Assembly (NCBI GenBank): GCA_964600645.1
Contig: CAZRJL010000001.1
Span: 1 to 45,596 of the forward strand
Source of the DNA: UBA12151 sp964600645
GTDB lineage: Bacteria; Patescibacteriota; Minisyncoccia; Moranbacterales; UBA9337
DNA length: 45,596 nucleotides
Reading direction: 5' to 3'
Shown here: in pieces, positions 38,531 through 45,596 of the stretch
How the letters are laid out: each line of letters starts with the position of its first letter
Numbering within the stretch: position 1 is the stretch's first letter
The notes under the pieces: generated by a model
Told to the model about the DNA's origin: nothing
What the model saw: only the letters and a program-made list of their open reading frames with translations
Database searches by the model: none
Program-made: the position numbers and the translations under genes

Positions 38531-40219
38531 TTAATCCCCCTCCTTCATTCCCACCCCAGCGTTGGTATTGGGGTCGATCCATTTGAGGGGAAGTTGAATG
38601 TAGAAACGCGAACCTTTTCCGACGCCATCCGACTCAGCCCAAACTTTTCCACCGTGGGCTTCGATGATATTTTTTGCCACAAACAACCCAAGTCCGGTTC
38701 CAGTAGCATTGAGTCTTGAAATATTCTTGCCACGCGAAAATTTTTTAAAAAGATGGGATATCTCTTCCTTCTGAATTCCGATTCCGGTATCGGAAACAAT
38801 AATTTTCACCGAGTCTGAATCGCTTTCAAATTCCACCTCTACTCCACCTTTTTCGGTATACTTGATCGCATTATCGATAAGATTGGAAATGACTTCGCGC
38901 ACCTTATTGCCATCAACGTGAAAAACAGGCAAAGGACTTTTCGGGATATTGACTTTCAAATATAATCCCTCATCTTCGGCTTTGAGCGCCAAGCTGTCGC
39001 ACGATTGACTAACCAAATCATCCAAGTGCACATCCACCAAATCATATCTCATTCTCCCGGATTCAATTCGCGAAGCATTAAGCAAATCTTCCACCAGCAA
39101 AATCAATCGCTCATTGGCGCCATAGGCTTTTTGCAAGGCGTTTTTGACAGAATTATCCACTTGTCCATATGAACCTTCGACAACCAAAGACAGGTACCCC
39201 TTGATTGCGGTGAGCGGAGTGCGCAATTGATGAGAAGCAATGGAGATAAACTCAGATTTGGCTTTGTCCAATTTTTTCAACTGAATATTCGCTTCCACCA
39301 ACTGCTGACTCAAAACCTCCAATTCTTCTTTTTGCTGAACATCCATTTTTACCGATTTGGTCAAAATATATCCAAACCCCAGCGCTAAAATCAAAGTAAT
39401 TCCGACTAGGATAAAGTTTACCAATGAATCAACAAAGAAATATTCCGAAGCAATAATTGCCACTAAAGCAGTAACCAAAGCTTGCGCCCCAAAAATATTA
39501 ATATTAAAAGCCCTATAATGAACAATGAGATATCCCAAAATACCCATAAAAACAGGGACTCCGAACAACCCATATTGAGTTATTTCCCAATTAGTGGTAA
39601 CATTTCCAACTATATTTGCCCACGAAAAAGAAATAAGAAAAAACACGACTCCCAAAGAAAATATCGCGATATGCTTTCTTGTCATTTCTTCATGAGGGAA
39701 TACTAAATTTTTTACAAGAGCATAGACAATAAAAACAGCTAATAATATTTCCAGAGAATAATTATACTTCATTAATTCCCCTTGTATTGATTCGCATACC
39801 GACAGATCAAAATATTTCAAATTATGCGTCGTCGCAAGAAAAAGTAAGACCGGCAAAAAAAGGATAACCACAACGAGCTTAAATCGATAATTGGTTTTTT
39901 CTTTTAGATAATGAATAACAAAATACAAAAGAGTCAGATATATCAGAGGCTCGACCAGATTCATTAATCCCCACGAAAGCATTATAATTCTACTGTCAAT
40001 ATTGACCCATGTAATAACATCAAAAAGTGACCACAGAGAAAACAAGATTGATACAATAAAAATCAAAAAAGCACTTAAGGAAGATGTATTTTTTAAAAAA
40101 ACATAACACCCTATGACTAAGGCCGCTATTATTCCAGGAAAATGTGAATAATACAATAACTGAGGAGCTATATCAGAAAAAAGAAACAAAAATGGAGCTG
40201 CGGCATCTTGACAAAACAT
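38531..40219 (-). CDS. Sensor histidine kinase with multi-pass membrane input domain
   Basis: 562 residues. About nine membrane helices (residues 1-275) form the input module, similar to 'histidine kinase N-terminal 7TM' regions. A coiled coil leads to HisKA (SIASHQLRTPLTAIKGYLSL, phospho-accepting His) and HATPase_c with EVISNLIDNAIKYT, VSDTGIGI and GTGLGLFVAKNI. No receiver gene is next to it, so it is an orphan kinase; the signal is unknown. Confidence 0.9.
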   Translation of the reverse strand: MFCQDAAAPFLFLFSDIAPQLLYYSHFPGIIAALVIGCYVFLKNTSSLSAFLIFIVSILFSLWSLFDVITWVNIDSRIIMLSWGLMNLVEPLIYLTLLYFVIHYLKEKTNYRFKLVVVILFLPVLLFLATTHNLKYFDLSVCESIQGELMKYNYSLEILLAVFIVYALVKNLVFPHEEMTRKHIAIFSLGVVFFLISFSWANIVGNVTTNWEITQYGLFGVPVFMGILGYLIVHYRAFNINIFGAQALVTALVAIIASEYFFVDSLVNFILVGITLILALGFGYILTKSVKMDVQQKEELEVLSQQLVEANIQLKKLDKAKSEFISIASHQLRTPLTAIKGYLSLVVEGSYGQVDNSVKNALQKAYGANERLILLVEDLLNASRIESGRMRYDLVDVHLDDLVSQSCDSLALKAEDEGLYLKVNIPKSPLPVFHVDGNKVREVISNLIDNAIKYTEKGGVEVEFESDSDSVKIIVSDTGIGIQKEEISHLFKKFSRGKNISRLNATGTGLGLFVAKNIIEAHGGKVWAESDGVGKGSRFYIQLPLKWIDPNTNAGVGMKEGD

Positions 40220-40278
40220 TTTTTTATTTTTATATTATTTTATTTTTTACTGCTCTATAATTATACCACAATTTGGGC

Positions 40279-41574
40279 TTATACAATCCATCCCCACCTT
40301 TTCAGTTTTTCACTGTCTTCCCGCTCAAATTTAACCCCAATATCATTTCTGTAAAACTTTTTCGGAATTATAATTTTTTTAATTATTTTATGAATATTTT
40401 CCCTAGCCATCTTAACTGTTTTTCCCACACATACAACATTCAAAACAAATCCCGAATCACCAGCTATCCTAAAAACACCTTCACCATCTCTAAAAACTTC
40501 ATCAAAATGAATACCCGCACTTTCATCTTCGGTTAATTCAGAAGAAAAATAAATTGTCTTATCCCTGAATGAATATTTTTCATTATCAATTTTATATGGA
40601 AAAGGAGGAACGGCAATTAAAACAGTCATAGCAAATCCTTCTTTATATTTTAGACGATACTTTTTTCCATCCGCCACTGCTTTCAAAAATTCACCCCAAC
40701 TGGATATGTGCAAAGACTCTTGCGCATGAATAGCTGGCCAACCAAACCTTGTTGTTAATTCTAATGGAAAAACTTTTCCTTCATTAACAATGCAATTTAT
40801 ATCAATATCGCCGCGAAAATCTATTTCCTGCAAATATGGTTTTAATTTTGCCAATGTAGCTTGAAATAATTTATTATCTTCATTCTTTTCATACCACATT
40901 AATGTTCCCATCTCATCGGTTTTCGGGCCTATGCCCCCTGCAAATAAATCTTTATGCTCGATATTAATTTCGATCGGACCAACCCAATCATTTCCATTGA
41001 AGTATCTGGCTACTCCAATTTCAATGCCATATATTCTTTTTTGTAAATCCACCGGAATACACTTTTCCTTATTTTTTAAATATGACTCAAGCACATCAAT
41101 AACATCCCTTCCGTCTTCAAACTCTCCAACATAATTGCAGGTCTTATCTTGATGCCCATTTTGTTTCACTACCCAAGGCCCCTTATTATTTTTCACAAAT
41201 GCAATCGCTCCCTCCAATGAATCAAAACTTTCTGTCGGAACGATATCAATTCCACAAGCAGAGAATATTTTTTGTCCGTATTGACGATCGTGCTCAAGAT
41301 TATCTCCTAATTCGCAGCCTCCAACAACCGAATATCCCTTTCTTCTCAGATCATCTTGAATTTTTCCATATCCAGTACTATCAAAAACAATCAGCCCTTC
41401 TTTTCCAGCCCATTCAATATCGTCTTCCCAGTTATCCGTTTTTTCAACCATTCCATCAAAACATTTTTTCAGGTCATAATCTTTGATAAAAAGCTTTACA
41501 TTATTGCCTTCATTTTTCAACCTATACGCCAAATCCCCACCCGACAAATCTCTCGAAACAAAAAGTATATTCAT
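40279..41574 (-). CDS. PurD-like ATP-grasp ligase
   Basis: 431 residues, in the order of glycinamide ribonucleotide synthetase (PurD): N-terminal domain starting MNILFVSRDLSGGDLAYRL, ATP-grasp core with GPWVVKQNGHQDKTCNYVG, and PLELTTRFGWPAIHAQ. Typical PurD motifs are weak (the usual GNGGREHA start is altered), and no purine genes are nearby. It may be a relative that joins another carboxylate and amine. It lies alone between the kinase and a membrane protein. Confidence 0.65.
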   Translation of the reverse strand: MNILFVSRDLSGGDLAYRLKNEGNNVKLFIKDYDLKKCFDGMVEKTDNWEDDIEWAGKEGLIVFDSTGYGKIQDDLRRKGYSVVGGCELGDNLEHDRQYGQKIFSACGIDIVPTESFDSLEGAIAFVKNNKGPWVVKQNGHQDKTCNYVGEFEDGRDVIDVLESYLKNKEKCIPVDLQKRIYGIEIGVARYFNGNDWVGPIEINIEHKDLFAGGIGPKTDEMGTLMWYEKNEDNKLFQATLAKLKPYLQEIDFRGDIDINCIVNEGKVFPLELTTRFGWPAIHAQESLHISSWGEFLKAVADGKKYRLKYKEGFAMTVLIAVPPFPYKIDNEKYSFRDKTIYFSSELTEDESAGIHFDEVFRDGEGVFRIAGDSGFVLNVVCVGKTVKMARENIHKIIKKIIIPKKFYRNDIGVKFEREDSEKLKRWGWIV

Positions 41575-41623
41575 AAAAAAATTAATTCTGTATATCCGGA
41601 TAAAAACCGAAAAAATAAGCTGT

Positions 41624-42187
41624 TTATATATTATTCAAAAACATCATAATTCCATCATACCCCAATGAATACGCTCCTGTCCAGAATATCGCCTGAAAAG
41701 ACGTCATAAAAAAAATAACCAACCCTTTCCTAAAAATAGTACTGAGTTCATTTTTAAAATATTCTACCATTCTTTCTGGGCCATCCCAAATAGATGCTTT
41801 CATTGCAAAAACAAAAAAAGAAACGGCTCCAGCCATTTTTGATTTGGAAAAAATTTGCCCGATAGATCTTCGATATTCTTGTCCTAACGTCAAATCTTTT
41901 CCGGATTTGTAGCAAATAAAAAGCAGCGAAACAGCTGAAACAAAATCAAAAAACCACATCGCGAAAAATGTTTCCAAAAAACTCGAACCTATCTGCTTGA
42001 AAATTACTACCAAAAGAACACTAAGTCCCATCAAACCATAGTCAAGAATCGAATAAACAGCCCAACGAATTGCGATTGATTTTGTCCGTAAAAGTTTTTC
42101 CCGCAATGTTTCTTCGCCCAATATCAATCCGCTTCCAAGTATTATGATAGTCACCACCCCTAAAATTTTCGCAATATATCCCTCCAT
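41624..42187 (-). CDS. Membrane protein, unknown function
   Basis: 187 residues with about four to five hydrophobic helices (near 5-22, 50-72, 75-95, 115-130 and 160-180) and basic loops. The family was not recognised. It is on the same strand as ddl upstream and the PurD-like gene downstream, but separated from both by more than 45 bases. Confidence 0.55.
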   Translation of the reverse strand: MEGYIAKILGVVTIIILGSGLILGEETLREKLLRTKSIAIRWAVYSILDYGLMGLSVLLVVIFKQIGSSFLETFFAMWFFDFVSAVSLLFICYKSGKDLTLGQEYRRSIGQIFSKSKMAGAVSFFVFAMKASIWDGPERMVEYFKNELSTIFRKGLVIFFMTSFQAIFWTGAYSLGYDGIMMFLNNI

Positions 42188-42323
42188 TCAATTCTTTTTT
42201 AATTTCAAATCAATCTCTATACACTCAAAATTTCTTCAATTTCATTATACCACAAGTCACACCAAGCCCAAGGGTTTGCAAAAATATATACGTCATAACT
42301 TTAAAAGCAAATGTGAATTATAT

Positions 42324-43388
42324 TTATTTAATATTTTTTGCATATCGTTTTAACGCCCCTTCAATCAACTTATCCAAAAACTCAGAAAAATTCATACCAG
42401 CCGCTTTAGCGGCTTGTGGCGCAAGACTTGTAGCAGTCATGCCGGGAATAGTGTTAATTTCAAGAAAATATAATTTATTATCACTTTTGCTCCAAATGAA
42501 ATCCGCTCGCGCCAAATCCAGACATCCTATGGCTTTGAAAGCCTTGAGAGTATAGCGCTGAACTTTCTTTCTCACCTCTTCCGGAATATCCGCCGGACAA
42601 ACTTCTTCTGACCCACCAGTTTCATATTTCGCCCGATAATCAAACCATCTTGAAACTCTGGGAATAATTTCAATAACCGGGAGGACTTTGGGTGATTTAT
42701 CTCCCATCACTGACACCGTCAATTCTCGTCCTTTTATAAATTGTTCTAAAAGAACTTCGTCGCCATATTCAAGAGCTTTTTCGATGCCCAAAATCAATTC
42801 TTCTTTGGAATTAGCCAGGCTCGTTCCAACGGATGAACCAAGCTCTGTTGGTTTTATCACAATCGGAAAACTTAATTTGTTCACAATTTTTTCCGCATTA
42901 TACTTTTTATTGCGCAAAATTACAACGTCTTTGGCAATCTTGAGCCCGACTGATTTAACAATAATTTTCGTCTTTCTCTTGTTCATCGCTAGGGAGCTGG
43001 CCAAAACTCCGGAGAAAACATACGGCAAACCCAAGATTTCAAAAACACCCTGCATCTTCCCATCTTCTCCGAAAGTACCGTGCATAATCGGCAAAACTAA
43101 ATCAACCACTGGGAATTTTTCCGGAAATTTATTTTCCCTTTTCGCATCAACTTCCTTTTTCACACCACCTTGTTCTCCAGCCTTTTTCAAGTTTTCTTCC
43201 AAATATTTTTGTCCGTCCTCCCCAACCAGCCAATAACCCGATTTGGTAATTGCAATGAGAATTATTTCATATTTATCTTTGTCCAGAGCTTGCATTACCT
43301 GACTGGCTGATTTTAGAGAAACCTCATGCTCTCCCGATTGTCCGCCAAAAACAAGGGCGATTCTTTTTTTATTAATATTATCCATCAC
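42324..43388 (-). CDS. ddl: D-alanine-D-alanine ligase
   Basis: 354 residues. ALVFGGQSGEHEVSLKSA, IMHGTFGEDGKMQGVFEILGLPYVFSG (split here only for reading), IKPTELGSSVGTS and EINTIPGMT are Ddl signatures: D-Ala binding, ATP-grasp core and Mg2+ site. It supplies D-Ala-D-Ala for peptidoglycan, indicating that the cell builds a wall. Confidence 0.95.
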   Translation of the reverse strand: MMDNINKKRIALVFGGQSGEHEVSLKSASQVMQALDKDKYEIILIAITKSGYWLVGEDGQKYLEENLKKAGEQGGVKKEVDAKRENKFPEKFPVVDLVLPIMHGTFGEDGKMQGVFEILGLPYVFSGVLASSLAMNKRKTKIIVKSVGLKIAKDVVILRNKKYNAEKIVNKLSFPIVIKPTELGSSVGTSLANSKEELILGIEKALEYGDEVLLEQFIKGRELTVSVMGDKSPKVLPVIEIIPRVSRWFDYRAKYETGGSEEVCPADIPEEVRKKVQRYTLKAFKAIGCLDLARADFIWSKSDNKLYFLEINTIPGMTATSLAPQAAKAAGMNFSEFLDKLIEGALKRYAKNIK

Positions 43389-43460
43389 TATAAGTATTAA
43401 TGTTTTTTATGGCTACTAATTCGTATAAATATTATCTTTTCATAATACGATCTTTTTCAA

Positions 43461-44138
43461 TCATAATAATTTATGCGGATTTTTTCTTTGTTGATAGTGA
43501 TGTAGGTTGAGGGGGATGTCTGTCCAGCAGCCGCAGTTATAATAACTCACACTGCCACTTTTTCTTTTCATTGCCTTGTGCGTGTGCCCGCAGAAAACAT
43601 AATCCGCCCGCAAAAACTTTGCATACAAAATCGCCCGGCTTGCCACTTTTTCCGAAAGACGCAGCCATCCCTTGCTTTTTCTCTTGACGCAACGGCTGAT
43701 TCTTTTGTCTGCAAAATCCACAACTTGAATAAAATTATAGACCCAAGTCGCCAAAACACTGATAACCGCATTATCTACCAAAAAATTATCGAATTGATGC
43801 CCGTGAATCGCCAAATATTTTTTTCCGCCATATTTCCATTGGTAAGATTTGCGCACCCTTATGCCGGTCAGAATTCCAAACACTTTTGTCAGACCGCTAT
43901 CGTGATTTCCTTCCACCCAAATCACCTTTTTCTTCTTGGAAATATCATTTATTGCAGATAAAAATTTCCAATCGTTTTCCTTGAGATGGTTGAAATTAAG
44001 ATCATCAAAAACATCTCCCAAAAGAATCAACTTTTCAAAAGCGAAATTTTTCAAAAGCTCAGCCGCTTCTTGAGAGCGGCTTACTTTGGATCCCAAATGA
44101 AAATCGGGGAGAATTAATGTGTGAGTTTTATTTTCCAT
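43461..44138 (-). CDS. Metallophosphoesterase, LpxH-like
   Basis: 225 residues. Calcineurin-like motifs in order: LPDFHLGS (D-x-H), LLGDVFDDLNF (GD), WVEGNHDSGL (GNHD), IHGHQFD and CGHTHKAMK (GHTH). This order and spacing resemble UDP-2,3-diacylglucosamine hydrolase (LpxH). Since lipid A genes are not seen and such bacteria generally lack it, another phosphodiester substrate is likely. The gene starts six bases before the next stop, so it is in an operon with 44145-44744. Confidence 0.85.
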   Translation of the reverse strand: MENKTHTLILPDFHLGSKVSRSQEAAELLKNFAFEKLILLGDVFDDLNFNHLKENDWKFLSAINDISKKKKVIWVEGNHDSGLTKVFGILTGIRVRKSYQWKYGGKKYLAIHGHQFDNFLVDNAVISVLATWVYNFIQVVDFADKRISRCVKRKSKGWLRLSEKVASRAILYAKFLRADYVFCGHTHKAMKRKSGSVSYYNCGCWTDIPLNLHHYQQRKNPHKLL

Positions 44139-44144
44139 AAATCT

Positions 44145-44744
44145 TTACAGTGGAGTTATTTCTGTCGGCATAGCTTGATTGACGATTTCCTCCGGCATAT
44201 TTTCCTCCGCGGCGCTATCTGAATTCTCTTCTTGACTTTTCATCACGCCGGATTCTTCTTCCTCAATTTCCCCTGAAATTTCCTCCTCTTCCGCGCAGCC
44301 ATCTTCTTCCAAGCATTCATCGTTTTCTTCGATTGGATTTTGAGCGGCAAAAATCACGGGATCATTGCAACTTGTCGCGTAATAGTTTTCCATATTCTCC
44401 TCGGTGCAAAATTCTTCTTCGCAATCTTTCTCACCTTCCACGCACAAAAACGGCAAGCAATTTTCGTCTTCTTCCGGATTGCAAAGCGGAACATTGCCGG
44501 CATTTCTACGAGCAATCTTGAAATACCAAACATCTTCCTCGGGTTTTCCGGTACACATCTCGCCTTCTTCAAAAGATTGCAGATCGCATTCCCAAACAAA
44601 ACATTCTTGGGCATACGGATCACAATCAACTTGCGCTTCGACAATATAATCTTTCGCAATCATCATCCTCCAATATGTCGCCCCAACAGAAATAAAAATC
44701 AACGCAACAAAAACCGCCAATAATATCTTCGATTTTTTATCCAT
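44145..44744 (-). CDS. Exported acidic Cys-rich protein
   Basis: 199 residues: a membrane helix near residues 7-27, then an outer domain with about 14 cysteines spaced in pairs (CDPYAQECFVWEC, CNPEEDENCLPFLC) and a Glu-rich tail. The cysteine-acidic pattern suggests disulfide-bonded repeats, each with ExC or CxP motifs. No family recognised. Confidence 0.6.
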   Translation of the reverse strand: MDKKSKILLAVFVALIFISVGATYWRMMIAKDYIVEAQVDCDPYAQECFVWECDLQSFEEGEMCTGKPEEDVWYFKIARRNAGNVPLCNPEEDENCLPFLCVEGEKDCEEEFCTEENMENYYATSCNDPVIFAAQNPIEENDECLEEDGCAEEEEISGEIEEEESGVMKSQEENSDSAAEENMPEEIVNQAMPTEITPL

Positions 44745-44794
44745 TTTTTTGTTTTAAAAGATTACTCTTAATTTTTATTTTATTATAAACCTTT

Positions 44795-45595
44795 TTATTT
44801 TTCCCCTCGATTTTTATTGATAAGATGGCGGATTTCACTCAAATTTACATTTGGTTTTTTTCTGAGATTTTTGAATTTTTTTGGCGCGACATTTTGCAAC
44901 TGTGAAAGCTTCACAGGAGCTCCGGAAGGAGCATATATCGACGGTTCAATTTTATTTTGAAGCGGTTGAACTTCTTCTGGTTCTTTTTTTGGAGTAACCT
45001 TTTCCGCCTCCTGCTGTTTGGATTTTGCTATCGTTCGCTGGTAATCTTTGAGGCAATCTTTACAAAAAGTCGGCCTTTTTCCGTCCGGTTTGAAAGGAAC
45101 TTTCACATTCGTTTCACACGTAGCGCATTTGGCATCATACAAAACACGCTCAACATTACCATCTTCAACATTTTGAGATTCAATTCTTTTTTCCGGAATC
45201 AAAACTTTATCCTGCGCGCGAGGTTGAGAGTGAACTTGTGTCGCCTGAGGTCGCAATTGCGGTTGCGGTTGCGACTGCGGTTGTTGCCGTCGCGAAGAAG
45301 CTTGTGGTCGAACAGATGGTTTTTCATCAGACGCATTGTCTTTCTGATAACTTTTTTGCGAACTATGATTGTCGCCTTGATATGTATCATCATCTCCTCC
45401 ATCAAAACTCACGCCACTATTAATAACCATTCCGCTCCAGCGCGCAATTCTTTCTTCAACTTCCTTTTTATTACTTCCGTACCTTTCTCTTGAATTGCGA
45501 ATAATCTTTTCGAAATTCTTTTCCGTTTCTGAAATTTCCACTGGTGGTAATGTCGTCGCTGAAAAAGCGTCTCCTGCTACTCCATCAATCATCAA
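44795..45595 (-). CDS. Zinc-ribbon protein with Pro/Gln-rich linker, probably partial
   Basis: 266 residues visible, starting at the window edge, so the true N-terminus may be outside. The first 60 residues (FSATTLPPVEISETEKNF and ERYGSNKKEVEERIARW) resemble the tail of a larger protein such as the ATPases of type IV transfer systems; this is a guess. A Gln/Pro/Ser-rich linker follows, then a zinc ribbon CATCETNVKVPF and CKDC, common in Patescibacteria, and a basic end LSEIRHLINKNRGEK. Confidence 0.5.
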   Translation of the reverse strand: MMIDGVAGDAFSATTLPPVEISETEKNFEKIIRNSRERYGSNKKEVEERIARWSGMVINSGVSFDGGDDDTYQGDNHSSQKSYQKDNASDEKPSVRPQASSRRQQPQSQPQPQLRPQATQVHSQPRAQDKVLIPEKRIESQNVEDGNVERVLYDAKCATCETNVKVPFKPDGKRPTFCKDCLKDYQRTIAKSKQQEAEKVTPKKEPEEVQPLQNKIEPSIYAPSGAPVKLSQLQNVAPKKFKNLRKKPNVNLSEIRHLINKNRGEK

Positions 45596-45596
45596 T

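Noticed and set aside
1..45596. CRISPR array, complete insertion sequence or rRNA genes
   Set aside because: No regularly spaced repeats, transposase or rRNA sequence was seen; the only repeats are the pairs listed.

Overview
The window looks like a chromosomal segment of an uncultured candidate-phyla-radiation (Patescibacteria/Parcubacteria-like) bacterium. The evidence is an AT-rich genome, very compact spacing, many genes without a clear Shine-Dalgarno sequence, and a set of genes typical of such genomes: a DUF4012 protein, an RNHCP-domain protein, RicT/PSP1 next to tsf-rpsB, short ribosomal proteins and many small membrane proteins of unknown function. TGA is used as a normal stop (the ricT stop overlaps the start of the next gene as ATGA), so the UGA-recoding lineages are unlikely. 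The exact lineage is an inference. A run of ten N at 5404-5413 marks an assembly join.

Left part (1 to about 10,000): a GT-C type membrane glycosyltransferase cut by the left edge; two unknown genes lying between copies of a short direct repeat; a TM0106-type RecB-like nuclease; a WYL-like small protein; a 44-residue basic protein; an XRE regulator plus ImmA-type peptidase pair; the remnant of a Vsr-like gene; a type II restriction-modification pair (gamma-class N6-adenine methylase overlapping a PD-(D/E)XK nuclease); and a dinD gene with a late nonsense codon, flanked by 35-bp direct repeats. This is a defence/mobile-gene region with visible decay.

Middle part (10,000 to 24,100): site-2 protease, rpmB (L28), polyprenyl synthase and two small helical proteins, then a cassette-like stretch: a ClpP-like protease, a candidate structured ncRNA with its own terminator, a zinc-ribbon Nudix hydrolase, a possible glycosyltransferase, a GNAT acetyltransferase, a Cys-containing protein and a membrane-anchored HerA-like ATPase. 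The last three are separated by two copies of a 51-bp leader. Next comes the most notable locus: one 522-residue protein that joins a complete LexA repressor (HTH, Ala-Gly cleavage site, Ser/Lys dyad) to a complete C5-cytosine DNA methyltransferase. It faces a Bsp6I-like restriction endonuclease and a small controller (C) protein. The methylase promoter carries a TTCG-N7-TTCG direct repeat and the C promoter a near-perfect inverted repeat, so methylation may be tied to the SOS response while restriction is C-controlled. An AbrB-like 48-residue protein, a shortened RlmN/Cfr-like radical SAM enzyme and a tRNA-rpmG cluster (Thr-TGT, Tyr-GTA, Thr-GGT, L33, Trp-CCA) follow.

Right part (24,100 to the end) is mainly housekeeping: rpsB-tsf-ricT-TPR; rpmE; a protein-quality operon (active HtrA, ClpB, a membrane protein, and an HtrA paralogue that has lost all three catalytic residues); ferredoxin; FtsB-like and PpiC-like envelope proteins; DUF4012; RNHCP; ispG; a multi-pass sensor histidine kinase; a PurD-like ATP-grasp enzyme; ddl; an LpxH-like phosphoesterase; and a partial zinc-ribbon protein at the right edge.
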